A stretch of 53,917 nucleotides of DNA from Lachnospiraceae bacterium UBA6987 (GTDB lineage: Bacteria > Bacillota > Clostridia > Lachnospirales > Lachnospiraceae), in contig DJYD01000022.1 in assembly GCA_002449955.1 (NCBI GenBank), forward strand, positions 1 to 53,917. The letters are read 5' to 3'. Below, one piece after another: positions 16,179-26,600 of the stretch (within the stretch, counting starts at the first letter, position 1; every line of letters begins with the position of its first letter). Made by a program: the position numbers and the translations under genes. Under the pieces are notes generated by a model that saw nothing but the letters and a program-made list of their open reading frames with translations, was not told where the DNA came from and did no database searches.

Positions 16179-19017
16179 AATGATGCAAACAAAGCATAAA
16201 CGCAGTTTCGAAGAAAGGCTCCCGCTGATCCTCGCCTTTATCCTGCCTATTCTGATCATGCTGGGCATCTTTGCCGGTAAGGAGATCTGGCCTTTCGGGG
16301 AAAACTGTTTCCTGCGCACAGACCTGTATCATCAGTATGTGGCCTTCTTTGAGAACTATGCCGAGCGGCTTCGGGCGGGCGGCAGTCTGACCTATGCCTT
16401 TGATATCGGTCTCGGCAGCAATTATCTTGCACTCCTTGCCTATTATCTGAGCGGCCCGCTGCACATCTTTGCCTTCCTGATCCCACAGAATCTCATCATT
16501 GAATTCATCACCTACCTGATCGTTCTGAAAATCGGCCTGTGCGGTCTGGCCATGGCCTGGTATCTTTCCAAGCACTTTAATACCCGCCATTTTGCGATAG
16601 CCTTCTGCGGTATCTGTTACGCGCTCAGCGGTTATCTGGCGGCTTACAGCTGGAACATTATGTGGCTGGACGTCCTTTGGCTTGCTCCGATCGTTCTGTA
16701 CGGTCTGGAACAGCTCGTTGAAAAGAACCGTCCTTATCTGTACTGCATCACATTAGGCCTTGCGATCCTGTGCAATTACTACATCAGCATCATGCTCTGC
16801 ATTTTCCTGGTGTTCTATTTCGCCTGCCGCATGATCTGCCTCCCGAAGACAAGTTTTAAGCAGATCCTGCTTAAACTGTTCAACTTCGCCTTTTTCTCGC
16901 TGCTTGCCGGGGCGCTTGCCTGCGTACTTGTCATCCCGGCCGCCTATGCCCTCATGGGCACTGCCAGCGCCAACACGACTTTCCCGCGCAGCGTCACCAA
17001 TTATTTCTCCATCCTGGAGATGCTCTCGCGCCACCTGGTCGTCGTCGATGTGGAGACCGGTCTGGACCACTGGCCCAACCTTTACTGCGGTGTTGCTGTA
17101 TTCCTGTTTGTCCCGCTGTATTACATGAACCGGGATGTCAACTACAAGGAAAAAATCGTCAACACCTTCCTGCTGGCCTTCCTTCTGCTTTCCTTCAACA
17201 CCAATGTTCTGAACTACATCTGGCATGGGTTCCACTATCCGAACTCCCTGCCCTGCCGTCAGTCCTATCTGTATAACTTCATCATACTGGTCATGGTCTT
17301 TGAAGGCATCCGCGCCCTGCCAAAGATCACAAAAGGGAAACTTCTGGGCACCTTAAGCGGAGCAGTCTTTCTGATCCTGCTGATGGAAGTCTTCGTTGAT
17401 CCGGAAGAGGTCCAGTATTACGCCTGCTATGCCAGCATCGTCTTTATCTGCCTTTATGCCCTCTTCTGTTACCTGCATAAGACGCGGCACATCACCGGTA
17501 TTACCGCTGTCTGTCTGTCGCTCTGTGTCCTAATTGTGGAAATGGGACTGAACACGGCAGTCACCAGTGTGTCGTGGGTCAGCCGGACCAATTTTATGCA
17601 GTATGACCACAGCTACGATGAGCTGATCGATATGGCCAAGGCAGACAATGGCGACAGCGGCTTCTTCCGTATTGAACGCTATAATCTGCGCACCAAGAAC
17701 GACGGTCCTTACTTCGGCTATGACAGCGCATCCATCTTCTCCTCAACCACCAATGCCAAGATTTCTCAGTTCTACAAGAAGATGGGCATGGAAGGCAATA
17801 CCAATGCCTACGCCTTTACCGGTGCCACACCGCTTGCCGCATCCATGCTGAGCGTGAAATACATCATTGCCGATTCGAACCTTCCCGTGAATCCGCTCTT
17901 TACCTATGTTGGCTCTGCCACCAATGAGCAGGGAACCACCAGCAACCTGTACCGCAATGAATATACGCTGCCGCTTGGCTATCTTCTTCCGGATGATACC
18001 GACACCCTGTGGTCTTATGCCTCCGGCTCGCCGATCAAGGTCCAGAACAGCTTTGTGAACGTCGCCACCGGCGTCGGCAATCTGCTGGAACAGGTGAACT
18101 CTACCACATCCGGTTCCTCCATGACGGCTATCGCCACGGAGGATGGCTATTATTACGTCTTTGTAACCGGCTCCGTGACCAAGGTTTCTGCCACGGTAAA
18201 CGGCAGCTCCTCCAAGACCTGGGACAACCTCGGACGCGGGTATCTCGTGCGCATGGGCTACCTGAGCGAAGGGGACGAGATCAAAGTCTCCGCTTCTGAT
18301 TCCTCAGCTACTACAATAACCGCTTCCTGCTATCGTTTCGATGATGCCTCCTTTATCGAAGCTCACCGCAGGCTCTCCGCGCAGCCTTTCACAATCACGT
18401 CCTTTGTCAACAACCGGAGCAATACGGAAATCCGCGGTACAGTCAATGCGCTGGATGATTCGCTGCTCACCTTCTCGATCCCTGTGGAAAACGGCTGGAC
18501 CGTCACGGTTGACGGAGTGCAGCAGGATACCGTTGCCTTAGGCGATGCGCTGCTTTCCGTTCACATTAATGCCGGGGAGCATGACATTGTCCTCCATTAT
18601 GAAGCAGAAGGTCATAAACTGGGGATCCTCGTTTCGCTTGCCGCACTTTTGCTCCTGCTCTTCCTGATTCTGGCCGATTTTGTTTTCAGAAATCTGAAGC
18701 AGAAAAAGGCTGAGGAAGCGGAAACGGCCGGGCAGAGCAGCCATGCTGCCCGCGACCGCATCGCAAGGCTTCACGAGCTTGACGCCGCCGAACGGCTTGA
18801 CGATAAGGCTTCTCTTTCAGACGAAGCTGTTCCGGATGAGCCGGACGCTTCACCCGATACAGAAACGGAGGCAGTATCTGCCGCTGAGGATGCGGACGCT
18901 CTGCCTGCGATTCAGCCGGCAGAACCTGCCGATCAGACCGTTATGGAGGAGCCTTTAGAAAAAGAGCCCCCCGAGGAAAGATCCTTTAAGCGTCTGAGCT
19001 TTTATGATAAGCAATAA
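16171..19017 (+). CDS. YfhO family polytopic membrane protein (putative outer-face glycosyltransferase)
   Basis: A 948-residue YfhO-family protein. About twelve membrane helices occupy the first 480 residues. The early acidic FLRTDLYHQYVAF and IGLGSNYLALLAYY motifs are typical of GT-C-like enzymes. An extracellular domain of about 330 residues (about 490-820) is followed by one more helix (about 812-832). B. subtilis YfhO moves a lipid-linked sugar to lipoteichoic acid. The start at 16171 has GGG eight bases upstream; the ATG at 16165 is too close. The C terminus carries an unusual acidic tail of about 110 residues rich in Ala, Asp, Glu and Pro, ending RSFKRLSFYDKQ. The sugar and acceptor here are unknown. 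Confidence 0.9.
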   Translation: MDEMMQTKHKRSFEERLPLILAFILPILIMLGIFAGKEIWPFGENCFLRTDLYHQYVAFFENYAERLRAGGSLTYAFDIGLGSNYLALLAYYLSGPLHIFAFLIPQNLIIEFITYLIVLKIGLCGLAMAWYLSKHFNTRHFAIAFCGICYALSGYLAAYSWNIMWLDVLWLAPIVLYGLEQLVEKNRPYLYCITLGLAILCNYYISIMLCIFLVFYFACRMICLPKTSFKQILLKLFNFAFFSLLAGALACVLVIPAAYALMGTASANTTFPRSVTNYFSILEMLSRHLVVVDVETGLDHWPNLYCGVAVFLFVPLYYMNRDVNYKEKIVNTFLLAFLLLSFNTNVLNYIWHGFHYPNSLPCRQSYLYNFIILVMVFEGIRALPKITKGKLLGTLSGAVFLILLMEVFVDPEEVQYYACYASIVFICLYALFCYLHKTRHITGITAVCLSLCVLIVEMGLNTAVTSVSWVSRTNFMQYDHSYDELIDMAKADNGDSGFFRIERYNLRTKNDGPYFGYDSASIFSSTTNAKISQFYKKMGMEGNTNAYAFTGATPLAASMLSVKYIIADSNLPVNPLFTYVGSATNEQGTTSNLYRNEYTLPLGYLLPDDTDTLWSYASGSPIKVQNSFVNVATGVGNLLEQVNSTTSGSSMTAIATEDGYYYVFVTGSVTKVSATVNGSSSKTWDNLGRGYLVRMGYLSEGDEIKVSASDSSATTITASCYRFDDASFIEAHRRLSAQPFTITSFVNNRSNTEIRGTVNALDDSLLTFSIPVENGWTVTVDGVQQDTVALGDALLSVHINAGEHDIVLHYEAEGHKLGILVSLAALLLLLFLILADFVFRNLKQKKAEEAETAGQSSHAARDRIARLHELDAAERLDDKASLSDEAVPDEPDASPDTETEAVSAAEDADALPAIQPAEPADQTVMEEPLEKEPPEERSFKRLSFYDKQ

Positions 19018-19029
19018 CGCCAGCCATGC

Positions 19030-19067
19030 AAAAAGACCGTCTGTGTGATAGGCAGACGGTCTTTTTT
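19030..19067. terminator. bidirectional intrinsic terminator
   Basis: AAAAGACCGTCTG pairs with CAGACGGTCTTTT around a nine-base loop, with a T tract to the right and an A tract to the left. It ends the rightward yfhO operon and the leftward dehydrogenase gene. Confidence 0.9.
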
Positions 19068-19101
19068 ATTCGAATCGAGCATTCCGAAAAGCAGAAATCA
19101 A

Positions 19102-20040
19102 TCAGACAACTCTGCCCACAACCTTGCCGTCGCTGAAGAAGTGAACGACATTCTCCGCTGCCGTACGGGCGACGTTATAAGAGGCTTCACGGCTCTGTGC
19201 AGCAAAGTGCGGCGTCACGATCACATTCGGGAAGCTGAACAGCGGATGATCCTGCGGCAGAGGTTCCGTCTCCGTTACGTCGACTGCAGCTGCACCAAGG
19301 TGGCCGGATCTGACCGCTTCCACAAGCGCATTCTCATCCACAATAGGACCGCGCGCACAGTTAATGAAGATGACGCCCTTCTTCATGGCGGCAAATTCCT
19401 TCGCACCGATCAGGTGTCTTGTCTCCTCACTTAAGAAGCAGTGGATCGTAATGAAATCCGCCTGTTTCAGGACTTCATCAAGGCTTCCCACCAGCTCACA
19501 GCCTTCCGGAACCTTGCTGATATAAGGATCGTAAACGAGCACGCGCATTGAAAAACCGCCGACGCACATACGAGCCATACGGCTGCCGATGTCGCCGCAG
19601 CCGATCACGCCAAGGGTCTTACCCCAAAGTTCAACGCCGTCACCGCGCTTCTTGGCATCCCAGCCAATCGTTTCATATCCGCCGGCAACTGCCTTCAGAT
19701 TTCTGGCGGAAGCCATCATGAGCGCCAGGCTGTGTTCCGCAACAGACTGTGCATTGCAGCCGGGCGTGCAGGTCACAGCAATGCCAAGCTCTTTCGCCGC
19801 AGGCAGATCATAGTTGTCCAGGCCTACGCCATGCTTGCTGATGATCTTCAGATTGGGATTGCTCTCCATCATCGCACGGTCGATCGGAAGGATACGGTTG
19901 ACAACCGCATCACAGTCTTTAATATATTCGCGCAGCATTTCGGGATCCATTGCCGGCATTTTGACCACTTCATGGCCTGCTTCAAGAAGGACCTGTTCCG
20001 CGATCGGATTCATGTTTTCGGAAATCAGAACTTTCGCCAT
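19102..20040 (-). CDS. D-isomer-specific 2-hydroxyacid dehydrogenase
   Basis: A 312-residue NAD-dependent dehydrogenase of the phosphoglycerate-dehydrogenase superfamily. The Rossmann motif VIGCGDIGSRMA is near residue 143. The catalytic set is present: Arg in NCARGPIVDENA (about 229), Glu in TETEPLPQ (about 258) and His in VTPHFAAQS (about 277). There is no C-terminal ACT domain, so it is shorter than many SerA proteins and the substrate is uncertain (3-phosphoglycerate or another 2-hydroxyacid). AAGGAG precedes the ATG. It is followed by a bidirectional terminator. Confidence 0.88.
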   Translation of the reverse strand: MAKVLISENMNPIAEQVLLEAGHEVVKMPAMDPEMLREYIKDCDAVVNRILPIDRAMMESNPNLKIISKHGVGLDNYDLPAAKELGIAVTCTPGCNAQSVAEHSLALMMASARNLKAVAGGYETIGWDAKKRGDGVELWGKTLGVIGCGDIGSRMARMCVGGFSMRVLVYDPYISKVPEGCELVGSLDEVLKQADFITIHCFLSEETRHLIGAKEFAAMKKGVIFINCARGPIVDENALVEAVRSGHLGAAAVDVTETEPLPQDHPLFSFPNVIVTPHFAAQSREASYNVARTAAENVVHFFSDGKVVGRVV

Positions 20041-20172
20041 TTTTTCTCCTTATTGTCATCTTTGTATGGTTTATTTCAGCGCATTTGCGCGCCCTATAGC
20101 TTAGCACAAACAAGCGCTTTGATTCAAGTATTATTTATTGTCAAGTGAATTACAGCCGTTTTCCCGTCTGTT

Positions 20173-21654
20173 TTATCGATTTCGGTAATACTGTCTGGCA
20201 TACTCAAGCAGAACCGAGAGCTGCTCATTTCTCATCTTTTTTGTCTCCGCCCCGAGCAGTACGGCGACGATCGTCTGGACCTCATCATCCGCCTTGATGT
20301 CCATACTCGCTACAATGCAGTTGCCGGCGCGGTCAGTCGTTCCTGTCTTCATGCCGCTTAACGAATACGAGGAAAAATAGCTGCTGTAGGTGCTGACAGC
20401 CCAGACATTTTCTCCGAAGCTCGGCAGCTTGATGGTCGGCTGTGCGCTGATCGCCGTAAATTCAGCACGGTAATTGGTGAGAATGTAGGCAGCCAGCACA
20501 TACAGATCACTGGCAGTCATTCTGTTCGCGCGTTTCGCAGACATCTGGTCGGCTGCATAATCGGGAAGGCCGCTGGCGTTGTAGAACATGGCAGAAGAAA
20601 GACCAAGTGTATAGGCACGGTCATTCATCATCTGCACAAAATGAGCCTCCAGGTTCTCTGTGTGTCCATAGGCATGTGCCACTGCTTCCGCAATCGCGAG
20701 AGCACTTTCATTGGAGGACGGCAGCAGCATCGCCGCGGCAAGATCCTGCAGAGTGACTTCCTTGCCTACGGCCCAGTTCGCCTGGCAAATATCTTTGCCG
20801 TAGGTCGAATTGGTCAGCTTCATCACATCTTCCGAGATCTTGACCGTATCCGTCAGGACCAGTCTTCCGTCATCAACCGCTTCCTGAAGAAGCAGCCACG
20901 TCATCAGCTTTGATGTGGAAGCGATTTCATTCGGTGCCGATGCGTCGTTGGCATAGAGGATCTCACCGGCAGTAATATTGCCGAGGATGACACCGTCGAG
21001 ATCGCGGAAATATTCCGACTTTTCAAACCGTTCTATGTCCAGAATAAAGCCTTGATCCATGCTTACGGAAAGTGCCGTTTTATCGGTAAACTGAATATCC
21101 AGATTCAGCATCAGACCGAAATCGATCAGGCTGACGAAAGCATCGTCGGTTACCGGAGAACCATCCGGTCCCGCCTTGTAGTACCACATGTATTCCTGCT
21201 TTTCACCGTCTATGCTGACGGACGGGCTGTATAACAGGAGGCCGTCCCGGCCCTGAGCATCATTGCTGCCGGAAAAGGCGCCGGGATATACCGTGGCAAA
21301 GGGCGTGTTTTCCTTCTTTGTGGTATTTACATAATTGCGCTCCGTGTTGATCTCCCACTGAACACCGTTCTTTCCCCGCTGAACATTGAAGTGCTTTTCT
21401 GTACCGGACAAGGCACCGGCAAGATCACGGATCGAAAGGAAGGTATTGTTCTCACTCAGCACATAATATCCCTTGACTATATTCGTCTTCCCGTCAGCGG
21501 AAAGCGTAAAATTCACCCGTTCACCGAAATCGCCGATCATGGCGACTGCACGCATCCTGTTTCGCTTTCGGAGCAGAAGCAGTCCGCAAATCAGGACCAG
21601 TACCAGAAACACGGCGCCGGCCACAATAAACAGTTTTTTTCTGCTGCGCTTCAT
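20173..21654 (-). CDS. serine-type D-Ala-D-Ala carboxypeptidase (PBP5/DacF-like)
   Basis: About 493 residues. An N-terminal membrane anchor or uncleaved signal (about 6-28) is followed by a copper-amine-oxidase-like or accessory beta region of about 200 residues. The S11 peptidase domain comes next, with the SxxK motif ASTSK (near 248), SxN in PSSNESAL (near 312) and KTG in GMKTGTTDRAGN (near 435). Such enzymes trim the last D-alanine from peptidoglycan stem peptides at the outer membrane face. The extra N-terminal domain makes it longer than typical DacF. The start at 21654 has GGAGGG seven bases upstream; an in-frame start at 21669 lies on the Shine-Dalgarno. Confidence 0.9.
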   Translation of the reverse strand: MKRSRKKLFIVAGAVFLVLVLICGLLLLRKRNRMRAVAMIGDFGERVNFTLSADGKTNIVKGYYVLSENNTFLSIRDLAGALSGTEKHFNVQRGKNGVQWEINTERNYVNTTKKENTPFATVYPGAFSGSNDAQGRDGLLLYSPSVSIDGEKQEYMWYYKAGPDGSPVTDDAFVSLIDFGLMLNLDIQFTDKTALSVSMDQGFILDIERFEKSEYFRDLDGVILGNITAGEILYANDASAPNEIASTSKLMTWLLLQEAVDDGRLVLTDTVKISEDVMKLTNSTYGKDICQANWAVGKEVTLQDLAAAMLLPSSNESALAIAEAVAHAYGHTENLEAHFVQMMNDRAYTLGLSSAMFYNASGLPDYAADQMSAKRANRMTASDLYVLAAYILTNYRAEFTAISAQPTIKLPSFGENVWAVSTYSSYFSSYSLSGMKTGTTDRAGNCIVASMDIKADDEVQTIVAVLLGAETKKMRNEQLSVLLEYARQYYRNR

Positions 21655-21687
21655 CACGAGTCCCTCCATTACGGCCGCCTTGCGGCC

Positions 21688-22506
21688 TTACTGAACGATC
21701 ATGCCGCTGTGGAGCTTGATCAGTTTGTCCCCCATGATTTCTTTCATCATATCGAAAGCCGTCTCACCGGTGCAGTGGCCGGAATAAAACAGCGTCGGAA
21801 GCTTGCTTAGTTCTTCGGCGACTTCCCGGATCGTCTGTTTTTCCGTATCCGTATATTCACCCTTCTTCATGAAATGGAACCCTGTCAGGACCTCATCCGG
21901 CCATCCCCCGTATAAACAGTTGTAGCGGTCCAGAATATTCAGTACGCCATTATGGGCACAGCCGGAAAACAAATAATTCTTTCCTCCATCATGAATCACG
22001 GTACACATTTCATGATGGAAAGGATCCGGCTTGTAACGGTCGCCAAAACGCACCCGAAGGGTATTGTTGCTGGCGGAAAAACACCGTCTTCCCGTAATAT
22101 TCGTAAACAGATCGATTTCATCGTCCAGCGAGATTCTTTTCTTTACCGGAACCAACTGTTCCAGCTCCATGATGGCCTTATCAATGCCGATGTAGCGGAT
22201 ATCATTCTCTTCCACATGATAAAAATCTTCATCTGCACAATCACGGATATAGATCTTAGCCCATGGATTGATCTTCACGAACGGCATAACACCGCCGGTA
22301 TGGTCATAATGGCCGTGACTGAGAATCACGGTATCCACCTGTGTCAGGTCAACACCGAGTATTTCCGCGTTGGCAATAAACTGATCGGAAGCACCGGTAT
22401 CCAGCAGGATTTTGTGCTTTGCTGTCTCCACATAAAAACTAAGGCCATGCTCAGCAGCGCAGCCAAAGCCGCCGTCGGTATTCTCCATTAGTGTAATGAT
22501 ATGCAT
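21688..22506 (-). CDS. MBL-fold metallo-hydrolase
   Basis: A 272-residue metallo-beta-lactamase-fold protein. The metal motif SHGHYDHTGG is near residue 64. Further ligands are likely the His in FSGCAHNGVLNI near 184 and the His in YSGHCTG near 243. The LDTGASDQF segment near 35 and overall order resemble the family annotated as 7,8-dihydropterin-6-methyl-4-(ribofuranosyl)-aminobenzene phosphate synthase-like. The actual substrate is unknown. AAGGAGGAAGAG before the ATG is a very strong Shine-Dalgarno. It lies between the PHP protein and the carboxypeptidase with 32-33 bp gaps, so they likely form one operon. Confidence 0.85.
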   Translation of the reverse strand: MHIITLMENTDGGFGCAAEHGLSFYVETAKHKILLDTGASDQFIANAEILGVDLTQVDTVILSHGHYDHTGGVMPFVKINPWAKIYIRDCADEDFYHVEENDIRYIGIDKAIMELEQLVPVKKRISLDDEIDLFTNITGRRCFSASNNTLRVRFGDRYKPDPFHHEMCTVIHDGGKNYLFSGCAHNGVLNILDRYNCLYGGWPDEVLTGFHFMKKGEYTDTEKQTIREVAEELSKLPTLFYSGHCTGETAFDMMKEIMGDKLIKLHSGMIVQ

Positions 22507-22538
22507 CTCTTCCTCCTTGATACTGCTCAGGAAAAGTA

Positions 22539-23444
22539 CTAATTCAGTGAATAAGAGTCGCCTCTCTTCATCGCTTCCACCCAGAAATCCCTGATCCGTT
22601 CATTGATCTCAGCCGGGTCCGAACGGCCGGTATTGCCAAGACGCACTAATTTATTCTCTCCGTGGTAATCACTCCCGGCCGTGACCAGTAAATGATAACG
22701 GCTTGCCAGTTCAAGCATCATGTCCTGATGCGCCTCTGCAAAGCCTGAATAATAGCACTCCAGTCCCATCAGCCCGGCATTCATCAGCCGTTCCACACGG
22801 GCGGTCATTTCTTTTTTATCCAGATTCTGTTCCCCGTCACCGAAGGGGCCGTGCGCCAGAACCGGTATGCCGCCGCCCTGAATGACTGCTTCTATGGCCT
22901 CTTCCGGATGGATCCGCCTTTCCGGGCCATGATAGTGATCGATAAAGCCCAGAATCGCTTCGGAAATGGTCCCGGCATACCTGTGCCTGACCATCAGCTT
23001 TGCGATATGCGGCTTACCAGGATTGCGGTGCCTCATCAGCGAGGCAATTTCCGATTCGGAGAAATGAAATCCGTACCGCTCTTTCAGGAAGCGCATGCGG
23101 TTTGTCACCTTCTGAATACGCACCTCATGCACCGCCTCCATCAGCTTCCGGACTGCTTCATTTTTAATATCATAGGCATAGCCGAGAATATGGTACTTCC
23201 CCAGATCATCCCGGCAGGAAAACTCCGCGCCGCTGATGAAATACGGCATCACTTCCGTCTGTTTTCTTTTCTTGACCTGAAGAATCAGCTCTCTTCCGCC
23301 CCTGTATTCGTCATGATCGGTGATCGAGAAAAAATCGATCCCTGCCGCTATGACCTTATCCAGAAGCTCTCTCGGTGAATCTGTCCCGTCGGACCAGGTT
23401 GAATGCATGTGTAGGTCTGCTTTATGAAAGCCATTCGTCTGCAT
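22539..23444 (-). CDS. PHP domain phosphoesterase
   Basis: About 301 residues. The PHP metal site is seen as KADLHMHSTWSDGTDSP at the N terminus, ITDHDEYRGG near 44, a His-containing VLAHGPFGDG near 190 and TAGSDYHGENK near 255. The layout resembles RNase AM/TrpH-type phosphatases that act on 3',5'-nucleoside bisphosphates or short RNAs. The start at 23444 is preferred. The 24-residue in-frame extension to 23516 crosses the terminator hairpin of the upstream gene and a likely promoter, so it is rejected. AAAGGA precedes the ATG by 13 bases, a rather long gap. Confidence 0.85.
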   Translation of the reverse strand: MQTNGFHKADLHMHSTWSDGTDSPRELLDKVIAAGIDFFSITDHDEYRGGRELILQVKKRKQTEVMPYFISGAEFSCRDDLGKYHILGYAYDIKNEAVRKLMEAVHEVRIQKVTNRMRFLKERYGFHFSESEIASLMRHRNPGKPHIAKLMVRHRYAGTISEAILGFIDHYHGPERRIHPEEAIEAVIQGGGIPVLAHGPFGDGEQNLDKKEMTARVERLMNAGLMGLECYYSGFAEAHQDMMLELASRYHLLVTAGSDYHGENKLVRLGNTGRSDPAEINERIRDFWVEAMKRGDSYSLN

Positions 23445-23487
23445 CTGCGTTCGGCATTCCTTTCTATAGGCATCATAGCCCTCTTGA

Positions 23488-23516
23488 ATTTTAGCATAGA
23501 AAAAGCCGCAGGGCAA
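23488..23516 (-). promoter_or_regulatory. putative promoter of the PHP gene inside the upstream terminator
   Basis: Leftward TTGCCC (23511-23516), 17-base spacer, TAAAAT (23488-23493). The -35 lies in the loop of the hairpin at 23503-23526 and the spacer holds its U-tract. The match is moderate. Confidence 0.4.
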
Positions 23517-23526
23517 GCCGCGGCTT
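23498..23526 (-). terminator. intrinsic terminator of the giant surface-protein gene
   Basis: Leftward AAGCCGC (23526-23520), ten-base loop, GCGGCTT (23509-23503), then TTTTTC. It is 86 bp after the stop codon of the surface-protein gene. Confidence 0.75.
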
Positions 23527-23611
23527 AAGTTATAATCTTTTTTTGCACTGACATGCTATCGTATAATTACATTGAATGAGCACGGTGCAATGAGGTATGA
23601 CAATTGCTTTG

Positions 23612-26600
23612 TCAGTTCTTCAGGTTATTAAAGCGATACAAAAAAGTCACGATCTGCTCACGCAGACAATTCAGATTTGTTCCAAATTGGCCTGCGTACT
23701 CGCCAGAGGAGTACCCTTTTGTAATCCCCTTTTGTGATCCCCAAAGAATAGAGCGATAAGTGTCACTGTTTTTATTGAGTTTTGTACAGTCCGTAAATGT
23801 CAATGTCCCGCTGACAGACGGCTTTCCTGCATAGCGATAAAGCATTATCATAACATCTTTACGCACAATGGAGGCTGTTGGATGAAATCCTCCGTCTGAA
23901 TAGCCCTTGACGATTCCTTCTTTATAAGCCCATGCTATTGCCTTATTAGTGTCAGTAGTAGCACCGTAAGAACTCAAATCATTGAATAGTCTACGAGCAT
24001 CGCCGTAAACAATTCCATACTTATCTTTGATCGGCTTTCCAGCATAACGCCATAGGAAAATCATCAATTCCCTGCGCTGGCAATTGCGTCCCACACCAAA
24101 ACTTCCATCACCATAACCTTTTGTGATTCCATTTTCCGCTGCCCAGTAAACCGGATTATAATAATACCCCGATGTCACATCGGTAAATAGAACTGACACC
24201 TCACAACTGGCAGAAGAATGATCGTTACTTGCAGTGATCACGGCTTTGCCCACAGCATTTGCAGTCACTCTGCCGTTACTGTCAACTGAAGCTATATTCG
24301 CATCGCTGCTGCTCCATGTAACAGCAACAGGATTACCATAATAAGTAGATGCTGTCAGTGTTTCACTGCTGTTAACTGTGATTTTTAAACTGTATCTGTC
24401 CAGTATCACCCGTGCAGGTTTAATGCTTACTCCATATACAGCTTTTCTTCCGCCGAATGTAAGCAGTGCCTCGTAAGTATTGCCAACGCTAAACTGATTT
24501 TCAAAACTCTGTTCATCAACGAAAGAAGAATAATAATTAATATGTTTTCCATATTTGTCATATAGATTCTGGTAAACAGAGTAACTACTCCCGGAGAATG
24601 ACTCTCCGTCCGATGTTCTAACAGTCATCTGGTCCGGTTCAGGACACGAATAGCAGAACCATTCATTTCCGTCTTCGTCCTGAGTAAGCCAACCAAAATC
24701 GCCTTCATAAATCGTCGTATTATATGCTTCTATGGAAATAATCGGGTTCTCGGCAATCGAAACATTATACTCAGTTCTCTTACCGCATAATTCCACCACA
24801 GATTCATAAGTGCAGCCTATTTTAAATTGATTTAAATAACTTTGATCTGAAGTGAAATGGTAATAGAAATCAAACCATTCCCCATATGCATCATATAAGT
24901 CGCTGTTAACATCATCAAAAGATCCGGAATATACTTCTCCATCCATTGCTGTAACAGTAACTGTTTCCGGTTCAATTCCGTAATAATAAAACCATTCTAC
25001 ACCGCTATCTTCACGATATCTACCAAAGCTGTTCTCAAAGGTTGTCGCATCAGTTGCAGATACCATCCAGATCGGATTTGCAAGAATCGTTACACTGTAC
25101 GTGGCTATTTTTCCCATCATAACAAACTCTGCCTTATAGGTGTGTCCTGCTGTAAATTGATGGTCTATGCTCTGAGATTCGACAAAGTAATAATTATAAT
25201 CATATTGTTCAGACCAAAATGCGTACTTACTATTCAGGTCATTCAGAACCTGGTATAAGTCTCCTGAGTATACCTCCCCGTCACCTGTTGTAACTGATAT
25301 TCTTTCTGGTTCCAAAGCACTATAATAATACCACTCTTCGCCATCATCTTCTCTAACAAAAAAACCTCGATTGTTCGCATAAATGGAACGACTGTATGCT
25401 TTTACGGATACAATAGGATTCTCAACAATAGTAACCTTGTAGTTAACTCGCTTACCGCAGATAGTCGTTACTGCATCATATGTTCCTCCTGCCGTAAACT
25501 GATGATTAAAGGATTGTTTCTCTACATATTCGTTAAAGCAATGAAGCCACTCCCCATATTTCAGATGTAGTTTTGAGCAAACCTCATCATACGTTCCAGA
25601 TAGAACAGCGCCATCTTTTGTTTTAACTGTTAACTGTTTTGGAGGAACCGCACTATAATAGAACCATTCTTCCCCATCACTTTCTCTTTCAATCCAGCCG
25701 TTGCAGTCTTCATAGATCGTCACACCGGAAGCTTCAACAGAAGCAATCGGATTCTCTTTGATTGAAACATTATATACAGCTTCTTTACCGCAAAGTGTAA
25801 CGACAGCATCATAGGTATTGTCCTTTTTTAGCTGATTTGAATAGCTTTGCTCTTCAATATAATGGTAGTGGAAATAAAACCAATACCCGTACACATCATA
25901 CAGAGCATTGCTGACCTCTGATAAAGATCCCGAATACTCTTTTCCATCAATTGTTGTGACCGAAACGGTATCTGGTTCCGTTTCATAATAGTAAAACCAC
26001 TCTTGTCCATCATTCTCGCGGTATTCACCATAATTCCACTCAAAAACTGATGTATCAGTTGCCGAAATCTCCCGGAAAGGAGCAGCCAGAATCGTAACAG
26101 TGTAGGAAGCTCTTTTTCCAAGCAAGTTAAGTTCTGCCGCATATTGTCCCACATCAAATTGATGATCGGAGCTCTGATAATCAGAAAAGTAATAATCACA
26201 GTTCAACGATTCTCCATATACATCACGAAGTTCATTAAGGACCTGATATACTTCTCCTGAGTAAATATCTCCATCAGTTGTCACAACCACTATTTTTTCC
26301 GGTTCAACATTGGAATAATAGAACCACTCTGCACGATCCTTTTCCTGTTGGTAGTATCCGTAATTTTTTTCATAAATCGTTACATCGTATGCTTGTACCG
26401 AGGCAATAGGGTTTTTAACAATCGAAACCTTGTACTCTGCCTGTTTTCCCAGGAAATGCAAAACCGCATCATAAGAATGACCTGCTGTAAATCTATTATT
26501 GTAGTCCTGTTCTATAACATAATTACAATAATATTGATCGACAGTTATGCCATATTTATCCTGTATTTGTTCTGCAACCCACCAGACATTTCCTGAATAA

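Noticed and set aside
23445..23516. N-terminal extension of the PHP protein
   Set aside because: It would be translated from the terminator hairpin of the previous gene and adds nothing conserved.
25828..26199. Other leftward frame of 123 codons within the surface-protein gene
   Set aside because: It is an out-of-frame shadow of the repeat region without RBS.
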